A stretch of DNA of 64,000 nt from an uncultured Lachnospiraceae bacterium (GCA_946414885.1 CAMKQH010000002.1:1-64000), one strand, 5' to 3'. Positions 51,861-61,785 are shown, numbered from the stretch's first letter. Notes: generated by a model not told the origin, from the letters alone. Numbers and translations: made by a program.

Positions 51861-53265
51861 AGTGAATGCTTTGGGAACCGTGAATGCGACGTGGATCAGT
51901 AGAAACTTGAATGCGGCACTGGTCAGTTCCACTGTCTGGGACGTCATGCGAACGCCCCTTAGGGAGCCACTGGTCGCAGGAGCCATGCTTTTGGCGCTTT
52001 TGCAAGGGTATCTTTGCCTTGCGCATTTGAGGAATCATAATAAGGGCAGGCTTATGATCTTGTCTTTTCTTCATTTTTTCATCCTTCTGGCGCTGTTTTA
52101 TCTCCTGCTGGATGGCATGTTCCACTTTGAAGAACCCGCTTATCCGCGGACTTGGCCGGCAGTGACGACAATGCTTTGTTCCCTGCCCGTGGCAGCAGTG
52201 GCCTGCTTTGAGTTTTTGTCCTTTGGGTACCTTCTTTGGGAATTTTACGTCTCCCGGCGTTTCCGGGAATCACACCTGACGCCGTGGTCCGTCAAGGAGA
52301 CGCTGGACCTCCTTCCTGCGGGGGTTGCGTTTGCGCAGGAGGACGGGAACGTGGTGTTCTCGAACCTGACAATGAAGGAAATCGCGAATTCCCTGACGGG
52401 AAAGATCCTTACGAACCTGGAGCCGGTGATGGAAAGTGCAAGGACGCGTGCCCGCGAGACGACGGGGCAGGAAGAGGACCAAAGCACCGAAAAGCCCCAA
52501 AGGAAAGCCAGGGATCCGCAGGTGAATGCGGGAACGCTGCAGGTGGCCCTGCCGGATGGTTCTGGGGTTTGGATGCTGACGCCAGGCAAAATCACGGAAA
52601 GCGGGCAGTCGTATCTTCAGCTGACGGCGACGGACGTCACGGCGCAGGTGCGGATCAATGAGGAATTGCAGGGAAAAAACAAAAAGCTGCGGGAACTGCG
52701 AAGACGTTTGGAAATCTATAACCGTACGGCGGAGCAGATCATTATCTCCCAGGAACTCCTAAACGCGCGGATGCAGGTGCACAATGAGACGGGGCACGTC
52801 CTTCTGGCCAGCAGGCATTACATGGATCATCCCAGCGCCATCGACGAGGAAGCGCTGCTTCAAACCTTGAAGCTCACCAATGCGCACCTGCTAAAGGAAT
52901 ATGAAGAGGATGACACGGAGCGCGACGCACTTTCCGAAGCGATCGAGATGGCCGGGGAGATTGACGTGACGGTAAGACTGACGGGGATGATCCCGGAGGA
53001 CGGAACGCCCAGGAGCATTCTTGCGGCGGCCGTCAGCGAATGTGCAACTAACACTAAGAAGCATGCCGACGGGGACCTTCTTGTAGTGAACGCGGAGGAG
53101 ACGGAAGGACGATGGACGTTCCGGCTCTCGGGGAACGGAGAGCCGGCAGAAAAGCCAGTGTCGGAATCCGGTGGCCTGTCCTCACTCCGGACGCTGGTTG
53201 AGAACGTAAGCGGCACCATGGAAGTGGCAACGTTGCCTTCCTTTACCTTGATCATCAAGATCTGA
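51853..53265 (+). CDS. Sensor kinase with three membrane segments (cassette 2, gene B)
   Basis: A 470-residue paralogue of the kinase at 41998: three membrane segments (about residues 35-140), a PAS-like region (LDLLPAGVAFAQEDGNVVFS near 150) that continues to SYLQLTATDVTAQVRINEEL, a DHp region with candidate His310 (QVHNETGHVLLA), and HATPase motifs (SECATNTKKHADG, ESGGLSSLRTLVENVSG). The residue after His is Asn rather than the usual Asp/Glu, which could reduce phosphatase or kinase chemistry. No response regulator follows directly; the nearest is at 61106. Confidence 0.82.
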   Translation: MIEVNALGTVNATWISRNLNAALVSSTVWDVMRTPLREPLVAGAMLLALLQGYLCLAHLRNHNKGRLMILSFLHFFILLALFYLLLDGMFHFEEPAYPRTWPAVTTMLCSLPVAAVACFEFLSFGYLLWEFYVSRRFRESHLTPWSVKETLDLLPAGVAFAQEDGNVVFSNLTMKEIANSLTGKILTNLEPVMESARTRARETTGQEEDQSTEKPQRKARDPQVNAGTLQVALPDGSGVWMLTPGKITESGQSYLQLTATDVTAQVRINEELQGKNKKLRELRRRLEIYNRTAEQIIISQELLNARMQVHNETGHVLLASRHYMDHPSAIDEEALLQTLKLTNAHLLKEYEEDDTERDALSEAIEMAGEIDVTVRLTGMIPEDGTPRSILAAAVSECATNTKKHADGDLLVVNAEETEGRWTFRLSGNGEPAEKPVSESGGLSSLRTLVENVSGTMEVATLPSFTLIIKI

Positions 53266-53320
53266 GCGCAGCGTCGTCCTTAACGGCATTGGCGGTGAAA
53301 AAACATATCGGAAAAGATAA

Positions 53321-53369
53321 AAAAATGGTTCTTGCGGGTGATGAAAGTCACCCGCAATTTTTTTATAAT
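53321..53369 (+). promoter_or_regulatory. Promoter with -35 inside a GCGGGTGA inverted repeat
   Basis: GCGGGTGA (53334-53341) and TCACCCGC (53348-53355) flank ATGAAA (53341-53346), which is 17 bp from TATAAT (53364-53369). A T-tract follows the repeat, so it can also end the kinase transcript. The same arrangement recurs at 61035-61084 before a LuxR-type regulator. Confidence 0.65.
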
Positions 53370-53411
53370 GGGTACGGTGGGGAGAATAGAAACCATATAG
53401 GAGGGAAAGGC

Positions 53412-56400
53412 GTGAGAGGGAGTAGTGATAAGGTTTTCGTAAGGACGTTGGGCTTTCTTGTCATTTTGATTCTGGCAGTCTGTTTGATGAAAGAGACAGT
53501 AAAGGCGGACAGATTTAAGTGCAGCATTTGTGACAAATGGAAGGAAGACGGGACGGATCATTGTTTGTGGTGCAAAGGCTGTGAGGATTGCGTCACGCTC
53601 TGCGACCGTTGCGATGAATGGTGCATTAATTGTCACGCGGAAAATCCCGGAATAGAAGAAAATGCCCCCTGTCCTGACTGCGGCAGATGTAAGGAGGGCG
53701 TGGATTATTGCCTAAACTGCGGGAAATGCGCGGAATGCGCAGAAATATGCTCTCGTTGCGGTGAAGTATGTTTATTATGCCATGAAGAGAACCCTGGAAC
53801 AGAGGAATATGAAGCTTGTCCAGATTGCGGCAGATGTAAGGAGGGCGTGTATTATTGCCATGAATGTGGAAGGTGCGCAGAGTGTGCGGAGATATGCAAT
53901 ATCTGTAATGAGGTCTGCAAGGAATGCGGCGAGCTAGTCATGGGTGACCCGGCGGACGAGAAAGCACCTTGTCCTGACTGTGGGGAGTGTAAAGCCGATG
54001 GACGTGCTTACTGCAGTGAATGCGGCTACTGCGAGAATTGCGTGACATTGTGTCCCATATGCGGTTTTTGTGAGGAATGCGCGGGGGGGATTGGTCTGCA
54101 TTGCCCGGAATGTGGAAATTGTTATGAGGACGTGCCCCGCTGCGTGGATGGTGGAGACCATTGCGTTGAATGCTGTGAGACGTGCCCGGAATGCGGAAAA
54201 TGCCTGATCGAAGCGGGACAGGATGCCTGCCCGTACTGTGATCTTTGCGAGGATTGCTGCGAGGAGAATCAGTGCAGACTTTGTGGAATCTGCGAGATGG
54301 ATCCGGCATATGAGGAACACTTTTGTGCGGACTGTGGAAGGTGTTTTGGAGAAGTGGAACAGTGCGACGGTTGCATGCTTGCAGGCGAGCTTCGCTGTGA
54401 AGAGTGCTGTGAAGCGCTTGCAAAGCTCGATGGATGTAATTGTTCTTCCCCGATCTGCGTGAATGACGAATATTTTTATGAACACATGTCGTCGGTACAC
54501 GGCGTTACGTTTGAGGGCCATTCGGCAACGGCAAGCAGCGCATGGTCTCTGGATGATACTTATCATTGGCATGACTGCCGTATTTGCGGGGAGAGTAATC
54601 ATATTACGGGCAAGGCGAAGCATTCTTATAATGAGTATGGTGTTTGCAACGTCTGCGGTTACAGCACAAATGCGGAGATCGTGATCACTTCGCAGCCAAA
54701 GGATTGTCATGCCAAGGTACATTACCAAGGTTGGAGCTACGGCAGTTCCCTAGAACCCGTTCCCGACGAAGAGAATACGGTTAAATTTGCAGTAACGGCA
54801 TATGGTAAAAATGCGAAAAAGGACCTTCACTATCAATGGTATTACAAATATGGGAAATGGGGGCCAATCCTTGTAAATGAGGGAACCGGATTATATTCTG
54901 AAGGTTTTTGCCGCGGGGCGCAGTCTCCCGTTTTGACCATCAGCGTTATTACGGATGCCTGCTATTTCACGGATTACGGGACGCCCTACGAGTTCTATTG
55001 CGTGATCACGGATGACAATGGAAATTCCGTCACGAGTGAAAGCGGAAGGATGCTGGTGAGACATGATCATCTTCTTTGGTTTAGCGAAAATCTAAAGAAC
55101 GAACAGGGTCACGTTTTGAGCTGTGTTGGAGACGGATGCCCCAGCGTAAGCAGGCTTTTGCCTCATGAATATGGGGAATACAAATGGGTGCTAAAGGCAG
55201 ATGGGACGCAGGATTACGCCTACCGCGAGTGCGCGGTCTGTGGCTACAGGGAAACCTTTGAGGCCCATGAGCACCAGTACGATATGGTGGCCTTACTCGA
55301 AGCGATCTACAACGATGAAGTGACAAGAGTTAAGGAAGATACGGTAAATAACATCTATATTTACGAGTATGAGCCTGACGGACATTGCATTCGCGGAGAG
55401 TTTACGCCAACCTATCATTCCATCACCTGCAGCGTGGCGGGTTGCCATTTTACGTTGAAGGAAAAGCATGACTGGTCTAACTGGTCCGTTGTAAGTATGT
55501 GTTCTAAGAAAGCGCCGGGAGCAATCTATCGCACCTGTTCCGTATGCGGAATGCAGGAGACGTGGAATAAGACGGGATATTGGTGGCATACGCATCCCAT
55601 TAACGTAAGGAACGGACACGTGAAGGAGATGGACAGTGCGCTTCTGGAAGACGAATTGTTCCTGAGTCGTGGCATCAACGCGTTTCTGTTAAAAGCAGAA
55701 AAGCAGGAAGAATATGACATTGCGACGGAGGGAAGCGCCGTCTTGATCCTTGCAAGCCCAGTGGAGGGGAAGAAGGTTGTGGGCGTCAACGTATCCATAG
55801 ACCTTAAAATAAAAGGATATGATGACGTATACACACAGTCCCTGGAGGTGAAGGAACTGAGGGATGGATATGCCTATGCCTTTACCGTGCCTGTTTCAGA
55901 TGACACGTATGATTATCAGGCAAATTACATAGAAGTTGAATTTGTTTATGAGAATTGCACCCATTCCAAGAAAAAGACGAAGAATGCAGTCAGCGCAACC
56001 TGCACGGGGATCGGTTACAGCGGAGACAAGGTGTGCGCGTTCTGCGAGCATCTGATCGAAAAGGGACGGTATCTTGAGCCCACCGGACATGCAGAAGGCG
56101 TTCCTGCGACGGAAAACGTATATGCCATGAATGCAAAGGGTGAGGTTGCCACGGACAGGGACGGATATAAATTATATGCGATCCATATGGCGGAAACCTT
56201 TACCTGTGACGACGGTGAGCATCGCGGAAGTTATACCGGGGACTTGATCTGCCCGAAATGTAAAGAGGTTCTGGTAAAAGGAAGGTACGTGGAAAAAGAG
56301 CATTCTTATCAGCTGCTCAACCTTTTTGACCCGGAGACCAGGAAGAACCTGAAGCGGCATGGCCTGAGGGAGTTCGAAGCACCGCATGACGGTCAGGACG

Positions 56401-57413
56401 GTTACTCTGGTGATTTCTATTGCGACGTCTGTGACAAGATCAAATGGGGCCATGTCATTAAGAGCCAACAGTTTGCACCAGAGTTGAAGATCAACAGGAA
56501 ATCCTTAACGCTCTATGATACCATTGCCATTGATTTCAAGATCGAGGAGGCGACACTGGAAGGAAAGTATGAAAATCCATATCTTGTAGTGACCCACAAC
56601 GGCGTGGAGAGTCAGCTGACGACCTGTAAGGAGAGCCAGGACGGTAAGTATTACGTCTTTAGCGTCAGGGTAGCGCCGCATGAGTTGGGCGACGTGCTTA
56701 CGGTTTTACCTTGCGCGTATAACGAATATGGCGAGGAGTTAAAGGGTACGCCCATAGATTACTCCGTGGCGGAATATTGTAAAAACTTGTTGAACAGTGA
56801 GAAGTATCAGGATGCTGCCTGGGCAACTTTCAGAAGACTTCTCGTGGACATCCTGCTTTACGGCGATGCTGCGCAGATTTATACGGGTTATAAGACGGAC
56901 AGCCTTGTCAGCAATTTCCTTACGGATGCGCAGAGGAACATGGGCACCGACGTGAACGCCTCGATGAACTATCAATCCGTAAAAAAGAAGGAATATGCGA
57001 CAGTGGACGAGGAGAATCGTCGCGCGAGTCTTGAGACGGCGGCACTTTTCCTGGAGGCTGCAGTCAACATTCAGTTTAAATATACTGCCAATGATCTTTC
57101 GGGACTTCGCATGGTGATCACAGACGATGAGAATGGAACGAACGTGATAGGTGATCTTAGGGCAGATGCAAATCAGATCGATGACAAGGGTCGATACTAC
57201 GTTACGTTCGGAGGCTTAAACGCAGGCCAAATGCGCAAGACGGTTTATGCAACAATGATGAAGGGAAAGCAAAAGGTCAGCAACACGTATCGCTACAGCA
57301 TTGAATCCTATGTTGCATCCATAAAGGGCAAGGGTTATCCGAATCTGGATCAACTGCTCGATGCGATGATGCGCTACGGCGATTCTGCCGCTGTATTTGC
57401 TTCTGGAAATTAA
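53412..57413 (+). CDS. Giant secreted CxxC-array protein with shared C-terminal domain
   Basis: A 1333-residue exported protein. The signal peptide is residues 1-33 (LGFLVILILAVCL core). Residues about 35-350 hold about 70 Cys in CPDCGRCKEG / CAECAEICSRCGEVC repeats of roughly 45 residues, with spacing of metal-binding knuckles. Further CxxC pairs and Ig-like stretches (about 420-1000) include typical surface-protein repeats (ATCTGIGYSGDKVCAFCEH). The shared domain starts near 1025 (LKINRKSLTLYDT). GTG 53412 (GGAGGGA) is chosen; a longer frame from 53289 would include the promoter hairpin. It may bind zinc or another metal, or form disulphides outside the cell. Function unknown. Confidence 0.78.
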   Translation: MRGSSDKVFVRTLGFLVILILAVCLMKETVKADRFKCSICDKWKEDGTDHCLWCKGCEDCVTLCDRCDEWCINCHAENPGIEENAPCPDCGRCKEGVDYCLNCGKCAECAEICSRCGEVCLLCHEENPGTEEYEACPDCGRCKEGVYYCHECGRCAECAEICNICNEVCKECGELVMGDPADEKAPCPDCGECKADGRAYCSECGYCENCVTLCPICGFCEECAGGIGLHCPECGNCYEDVPRCVDGGDHCVECCETCPECGKCLIEAGQDACPYCDLCEDCCEENQCRLCGICEMDPAYEEHFCADCGRCFGEVEQCDGCMLAGELRCEECCEALAKLDGCNCSSPICVNDEYFYEHMSSVHGVTFEGHSATASSAWSLDDTYHWHDCRICGESNHITGKAKHSYNEYGVCNVCGYSTNAEIVITSQPKDCHAKVHYQGWSYGSSLEPVPDEENTVKFAVTAYGKNAKKDLHYQWYYKYGKWGPILVNEGTGLYSEGFCRGAQSPVLTISVITDACYFTDYGTPYEFYCVITDDNGNSVTSESGRMLVRHDHLLWFSENLKNEQGHVLSCVGDGCPSVSRLLPHEYGEYKWVLKADGTQDYAYRECAVCGYRETFEAHEHQYDMVALLEAIYNDEVTRVKEDTVNNIYIYEYEPDGHCIRGEFTPTYHSITCSVAGCHFTLKEKHDWSNWSVVSMCSKKAPGAIYRTCSVCGMQETWNKTGYWWHTHPINVRNGHVKEMDSALLEDELFLSRGINAFLLKAEKQEEYDIATEGSAVLILASPVEGKKVVGVNVSIDLKIKGYDDVYTQSLEVKELRDGYAYAFTVPVSDDTYDYQANYIEVEFVYENCTHSKKKTKNAVSATCTGIGYSGDKVCAFCEHLIEKGRYLEPTGHAEGVPATENVYAMNAKGEVATDRDGYKLYAIHMAETFTCDDGEHRGSYTGDLICPKCKEVLVKGRYVEKEHSYQLLNLFDPETRKNLKRHGLREFEAPHDGQDGYSGDFYCDVCDKIKWGHVIKSQQFAPELKINRKSLTLYDTIAIDFKIEEATLEGKYENPYLVVTHNGVESQLTTCKESQDGKYYVFSVRVAPHELGDVLTVLPCAYNEYGEELKGTPIDYSVAEYCKNLLNSEKYQDAAWATFRRLLVDILLYGDAAQIYTGYKTDSLVSNFLTDAQRNMGTDVNASMNYQSVKKKEYATVDEENRRASLETAALFLEAAVNIQFKYTANDLSGLRMVITDDENGTNVIGDLRADANQIDDKGRYYVTFGGLNAGQMRKTVYATMMKGKQKVSNTYRYSIESYVASIKGKGYPNLDQLLDAMMRYGDSAAVFASGN

Positions 57414-57441
57414 GCCTTACGGAGGGGAAGGAGACGGTATC

Positions 57442-60400
57442 ATGAAAAGATTAATTGCAAGAATCATGGGATTTCTGGCGATGATCTGCGTTGCGGTCGC
57501 CTTGCTGCCCCAGACGGCGGCAAGGGTCTTGGCGGACGGCGCGACGCAGGTCAACGTGTACGACGAGGACGGAAATCTTCTCGGAAAGCTTGACTCGAAA
57601 ACGAAATACGTACGGTACGGCCAACTGGTGAAAAACGCCGAGTTTGGTCTGGACGGCTGCACGGCGTATTTTGACGCCGGAACGGGGACCCTGTGGCTTG
57701 TGGATTACAGCGGCGGTCCCTTTGAAGTGCCAGATGATTCGGAGCACGAAACGCTCCATGACCTGACCATTGTGCTGGAGGGGTCGAGCGTGATCACGAA
57801 CACTGGAAAGAATGACGACGTGTTATATGGAGTGAAATGTGATCCTGGCGTTCTTACCATCGATTCGACGGCAAATGGCAGCCTTGTGGTCAACGTAACC
57901 ACTCAGACGGACGGCGTAAAAAAGGTAACTACCTATGGCATAGAGTCGGAAAAGTCAGAGCACGCAAATGGCGGATTTACGTTGAAGGGTAACGCGGACC
58001 TGACGATCAACCTGACGAATGAATCCGGCAGCAATAAGAGCAATGTTTACGGCGTTTATTCGGATGGCGTCCTCCAGATCCTGGATTCCGCGTCCATTAA
58101 CGTGAAGACGGAAACGGATGGATTCTACAACAGGGTCATCGGACTTTATTCGGATTGCCTTAGTAACGTGAAGGAAGGTTTGATCATTGATACCGCGGGT
58201 AACGTTACCGTGGATCTTCGCAGCGTTGTTAATGCTACATCGGCGACTCCGGTCCAGTGGTATGGAGCATTTGTTGAAGAAAATTCGTTGGCGCTAAAGC
58301 GGGTCAATACCATGGTTTTGATCTGCCGGTCTTATGATGACGTGAAGCCGGGATTTACGTATGACGATAAGAAGATCGGAAAATGGACGGTAAAGGACGG
58401 CCCGAGGGTCTACACGATTTACAGGCACGCGGATTTCCCGGAGACCGACGTGGATATTTGGGGACATTACAGAACGTCAGTGACGGAGATCAATGCGGAA
58501 GTAGACCATGACAAATACTATATGTATGACATGGCCTACTGGCCCAAGTTTACCGTGGCGGAAGACGCCCTCTATGAATTTGATGCTGACAACGCAAAGT
58601 GGGAGCGCAAGGAAGGGGACAAGTGGGTCAGCGTAAAGATGCATGAAACTTTCCAAAAAGGAACGTACCGCTATACCGTTCCGGTGCGGATCAAGGATAC
58701 CTCTGACTATCGCTTCCCGTTCTTTTACGAAACGCCTGACCGCCCCACCGTTATGGTTAACGGTGAGAAATGGCAGGTGCTTGACGTGAACGTCATGGGA
58801 ACGTATCTGGATTGCTGGATCACCGTGCGCTCACCGGAGTACGTCATCGAGGATAAGCCCGTATCCAATATTTACGTTCAGGGAAAACTCCCCGCTTTGG
58901 AGGCGGGAGAACCGCTTCCGGCGACAAGCGAGATCACAACTAATGGCTCGGGATATGAGATTTTGGATGCTTACTGGATCCGGGAGAGAGATCAATCCGT
59001 TCACAGGGATGACGGCGCGACCGTGGCACGTAATGAGGACTATAAACTTGTGGTGATATTTATTCCAAAGACGGGCTACGTGTTTACTGAGACGGAGGAT
59101 GGAATCACCTATTATGACGGAGACCATCATAAGATCTGTGCCGGTCCAATGACGACGTACTCGGGGACGCTCGGTTGGACGGACCGGGATCATTACGGTG
59201 AGACGCTTCCTCACATGTGCATTGATTACCACGTGGGGGGCTATAAGATCAAGCACGTAAGCATCGATTCCCTGACGCTTCCCTATGATAAAGAGTCTGG
59301 TTCGAATGCAAACGGCAAGGTATTCGTGGTGGATGAGAATCGTTATGAGATCCTAAGTCAGGGCTGGTATGCAAAGAGTAACGGCGAAAGCCCGGTTAAT
59401 ACTTTTGTCAGGGGAAAAACATATTATTACAGGGTGCATTTGCAGGCAAAGCATGGATATGAATTCCCCAGTGCTGCGGACTCGGAAAACTTGTCGGCGG
59501 AGGAATTGCCGGTATTTATCAATGGGGATTCCGAGTGCGTCACCGAGCGATACCGGGATGCGGACGGCACCTTATGGATCACCGGCGCGTTTAAGGCGGA
59601 AGGCTGGGTCATCGAATACTTTGGAGATTTGGAAATTTGTAACCTAAAGAAGCCTAAGGTTGGAGAAGTAGTCACTGCTGCGAGCGTTCCGGCAAACGTG
59701 AATTACGAACTCGCCGACGAAATGTGGGTAAAGTATTCGTTAGACGGCAAACCCCAAAGCATTTGCGATCCGGGAACGGAGTTTGAAGGTGGCTACTTGT
59801 ATTATTACATAGGCTTCTTGCGATCGGTTTCTCCCTACGTACTTGTAACTGACGAGGAAATGTATAAGGGAAAGATCAGAGTCAACGGAGAGATCGCGCA
59901 GATGATTGACAGTGAGTATCTTGCTTCCATTTCCGGAGATAAAGAGAAGGAGCTGGAATATAATTGCGCCGCGTATCGTTACGAATGTATCCCCGTTGAC
60001 GACGGGCAGATTATGATCAGCAGATGGTTTAAAACCAGAAACGTGATCCGTGATGACAGGCTTGTGATCGCAAAAAAATCCCTGACGTTATATGACACTA
60101 TTGCAATAGATTTTAAGGTGCCGGCGGCAGTGGCGGAATGGTATGAGGATCCGTTCCTTTTGGTGACGATAAATGGCGCGGAGAGCGTGAATGAGGAGTA
60201 TTCCGTTAGCAGTGACGGCGAACACTTGGTTTTCAGCATTAGGGTGGCGCCGCAAATGATGGGCGACGTGATCACGGTGGTGCCATGCGCCTATAACTCT
60301 GATCGTCAGTTGGTTGAGGGAGTGTCCACGGAGTATTCCATCGAGAAGTATTGTAAGAACATGCTTGGTAACAAAAAGTACCAAGGAGATGAGTGGGCAG

Positions 60401-60990
60401 CCTTCCGCAGATTGTTGGTAGACATTTTGCACTATGGCGACGCGGCCCAGGTCTATTCGAACTATAGGACAAACAGTCTTGTCAGCGCGTTCCTCTCGGA
60501 TGAGCAAAGAAGCATGGGAACGAACGTAAATACGGACGTGAAGTGTAACAGCATAAGGAAAAAGAACTTCCAGAAGGTGAATGCGGAGAATGAGCTGGCA
60601 AGCATTGAAACAGCGGCACTGTACCTTGAGGCGGCAGTCAACGTCCAGTTTAAGATCATGACGAAAGATCCGACGGGGCTTCGCGTGATAATCACGGATG
60701 ATGAGAATGGACAGAACGTGATCGGCGCATCCCCGATTAGGGTGAGCAACGTAGATGATAATGGACGTTACGTTGTAACCTTTGCCACTCTTAACGCAGG
60801 TCAAATGAGAAAGCCCATTTATGCGACCGTGATCAAGGGAACCAAGAAAGTCAGCAACACATACCGTTACAGCATCGAGTCCTACGTCGCATCCATGAGG
60901 GGCAGGGAATTTCCGAATCTCGACAACCTGCTTAACGCAATGATGCGTTATGGTGACAGCGCGGCAGTATTCGCTGGATCAACGCAATAA
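57442..60990 (+). CDS. Secreted beta-repeat protein with shared C-terminal domain
   Basis: A 1182-residue exported protein with a signal peptide (MKRLIARIMGFLAMICVAVA, ending near ARVLAD). Residues about 60-290 look like a beta-helix or carbohydrate-binding module (HDLTIVLEGSSVITNTGKND, VLTIDSTANGSLVVNVTTQT). Several repeats of about 90-100 residues follow, and the shared domain starts at about 874 (LVIAKKSLTLYDTIAIDFK). GGAGGGGAAGGAGACG precedes ATG 57442, 28 bp after the previous stop, so it is cotranscribed with the CxxC protein. No anchor signal is visible. Confidence 0.78.
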   Translation: MKRLIARIMGFLAMICVAVALLPQTAARVLADGATQVNVYDEDGNLLGKLDSKTKYVRYGQLVKNAEFGLDGCTAYFDAGTGTLWLVDYSGGPFEVPDDSEHETLHDLTIVLEGSSVITNTGKNDDVLYGVKCDPGVLTIDSTANGSLVVNVTTQTDGVKKVTTYGIESEKSEHANGGFTLKGNADLTINLTNESGSNKSNVYGVYSDGVLQILDSASINVKTETDGFYNRVIGLYSDCLSNVKEGLIIDTAGNVTVDLRSVVNATSATPVQWYGAFVEENSLALKRVNTMVLICRSYDDVKPGFTYDDKKIGKWTVKDGPRVYTIYRHADFPETDVDIWGHYRTSVTEINAEVDHDKYYMYDMAYWPKFTVAEDALYEFDADNAKWERKEGDKWVSVKMHETFQKGTYRYTVPVRIKDTSDYRFPFFYETPDRPTVMVNGEKWQVLDVNVMGTYLDCWITVRSPEYVIEDKPVSNIYVQGKLPALEAGEPLPATSEITTNGSGYEILDAYWIRERDQSVHRDDGATVARNEDYKLVVIFIPKTGYVFTETEDGITYYDGDHHKICAGPMTTYSGTLGWTDRDHYGETLPHMCIDYHVGGYKIKHVSIDSLTLPYDKESGSNANGKVFVVDENRYEILSQGWYAKSNGESPVNTFVRGKTYYYRVHLQAKHGYEFPSAADSENLSAEELPVFINGDSECVTERYRDADGTLWITGAFKAEGWVIEYFGDLEICNLKKPKVGEVVTAASVPANVNYELADEMWVKYSLDGKPQSICDPGTEFEGGYLYYYIGFLRSVSPYVLVTDEEMYKGKIRVNGEIAQMIDSEYLASISGDKEKELEYNCAAYRYECIPVDDGQIMISRWFKTRNVIRDDRLVIAKKSLTLYDTIAIDFKVPAAVAEWYEDPFLLVTINGAESVNEEYSVSSDGEHLVFSIRVAPQMMGDVITVVPCAYNSDRQLVEGVSTEYSIEKYCKNMLGNKKYQGDEWAAFRRLLVDILHYGDAAQVYSNYRTNSLVSAFLSDEQRSMGTNVNTDVKCNSIRKKNFQKVNAENELASIETAALYLEAAVNVQFKIMTKDPTGLRVIITDDENGQNVIGASPIRVSNVDDNGRYVVTFATLNAGQMRKPIYATVIKGTKKVSNTYRYSIESYVASMRGREFPNLDNLLNAMMRYGDSAAVFAGSTQ

Positions 60991-61002
60991 ATCATGGCAT
61001 AT

Positions 61003-61029
61003 GGGTCAGTAGAACCGCCCCCGTGCCCC
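61003..61029 (+). repeat. REP-like 27-bp sequence
   Basis: This 27-mer contains GTCAGTAGAACCG and CCCCCGTG, related to the right end of the element at 16631-16657. It lies between the secreted-protein operon and the regulator promoter. Confidence 0.55.
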
Positions 61030-61034
61030 TTATT

Positions 61035-61084
61035 AAAAAATGGTTCTTGCGGGTGATGAAAATCACCCGCATTTTGTGTATAAT
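61035..61084 (+). promoter_or_regulatory. Promoter with -35 inside a GCGGGTGA inverted repeat (copy 2)
   Basis: GCGGGTGA (61049-61056) and TCACCCGC (61063-61070) enclose ATGAAA (61056-61061), 17 bp from TATAAT (61079-61084). It is nearly identical to 53321-53369 over about 35 bp. Confidence 0.65.
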
Positions 61085-61105
61085 GAGTGTGGAGGAGGTG
61101 GGAAA

Positions 61106-61768
61106 GTGGGCGAAAAGATCAAGGTGGTAATTGCGGATGATCAGTACGTGGCACGAGGCTTCTTTGAAATGTACGTTAAGATGTCCTCGGAGTATGAGCT
61201 TGCGGCGTCCCTTGCCACGGCGGAGCAGGCCGTGAATTACTGCAGGGGAAATCCGGTGGACCTTGTCATTATGGACGTCATGATGAAACGCGGGCTGGAC
61301 GGACTTACGTGCGCTGAGACCATTAAGAATAATGATCCTAAAATCCGTGTCATACTAGCTACTTCGACCGCTGAGTACCAGTGGATCGAAAAGGCGAAGA
61401 AGGCGAAGATTGACAGTTTTTGGTTCAAGGAATATGATGAGAGTTCTCTTTTGGAGGTCATGGACCGCACCATGCGCGGCGAGTCCGTGTATCCTGGTGA
61501 GGCACCGGATCCGGAATTTGGCGACACGATGAAATCCGCCCTGACGGAACGGGAATTGGAAATCCTTAGGGAACTTACAACGAATCGTTCTAACGAGGAG
61601 ATTGCTGAAAAGTATGGCATTTCCCTCAACACGGTCAAGAGGCACGTTCAAAACATGCTTAATAAAACAGGTTACGTGAACAGACTGGAGCTGGCGGTCA
61701 ATGCGAAGGCTTTGGGACTTGTCGTGCACGAGGATGACAGAACGGACCGGAAATGTGACAAGACTTGA
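61106..61768 (+). CDS. LuxR-family response regulator (second)
   Basis: A 220-residue NarL/LuxR-type regulator. The receiver has Asp11/Asp12 (VVIADDQ), phospho-acceptor Asp57 (LVIMDVMM) and Lys in SFWFKEYDE. The LuxR helix-turn-helix is LTERELEILRELTTNRSNEE ... NTVKRHVQNMLNKTGYVNRL. The GTG start at 61106 follows GGAGGAGGTGGG; an in-frame ATG at 61040 lies inside the promoter hairpin. Similar in size and layout to the regulator at 43341. It shares a promoter motif with the secreted-protein operon at 53412, which suggests common control. Confidence 0.9.
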   Translation: MGEKIKVVIADDQYVARGFFEMYVKMSSEYELAASLATAEQAVNYCRGNPVDLVIMDVMMKRGLDGLTCAETIKNNDPKIRVILATSTAEYQWIEKAKKAKIDSFWFKEYDESSLLEVMDRTMRGESVYPGEAPDPEFGDTMKSALTERELEILRELTTNRSNEEIAEKYGISLNTVKRHVQNMLNKTGYVNRLELAVNAKALGLVVHEDDRTDRKCDKT

Positions 61769-61785
61769 AAAACGATAAAAAAAAC

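Noticed and set aside
53289..53411. Longer start for the CxxC protein
   Set aside because: The extension would translate the promoter palindrome and T-tract; GTG 53412 has GGAGGGA and yields a proper signal peptide.
53934..54728. 264-codon minus-strand frame over the Cys array
   Set aside because: Antisense of regularly spaced Cys codons stays open by composition; no start signals.
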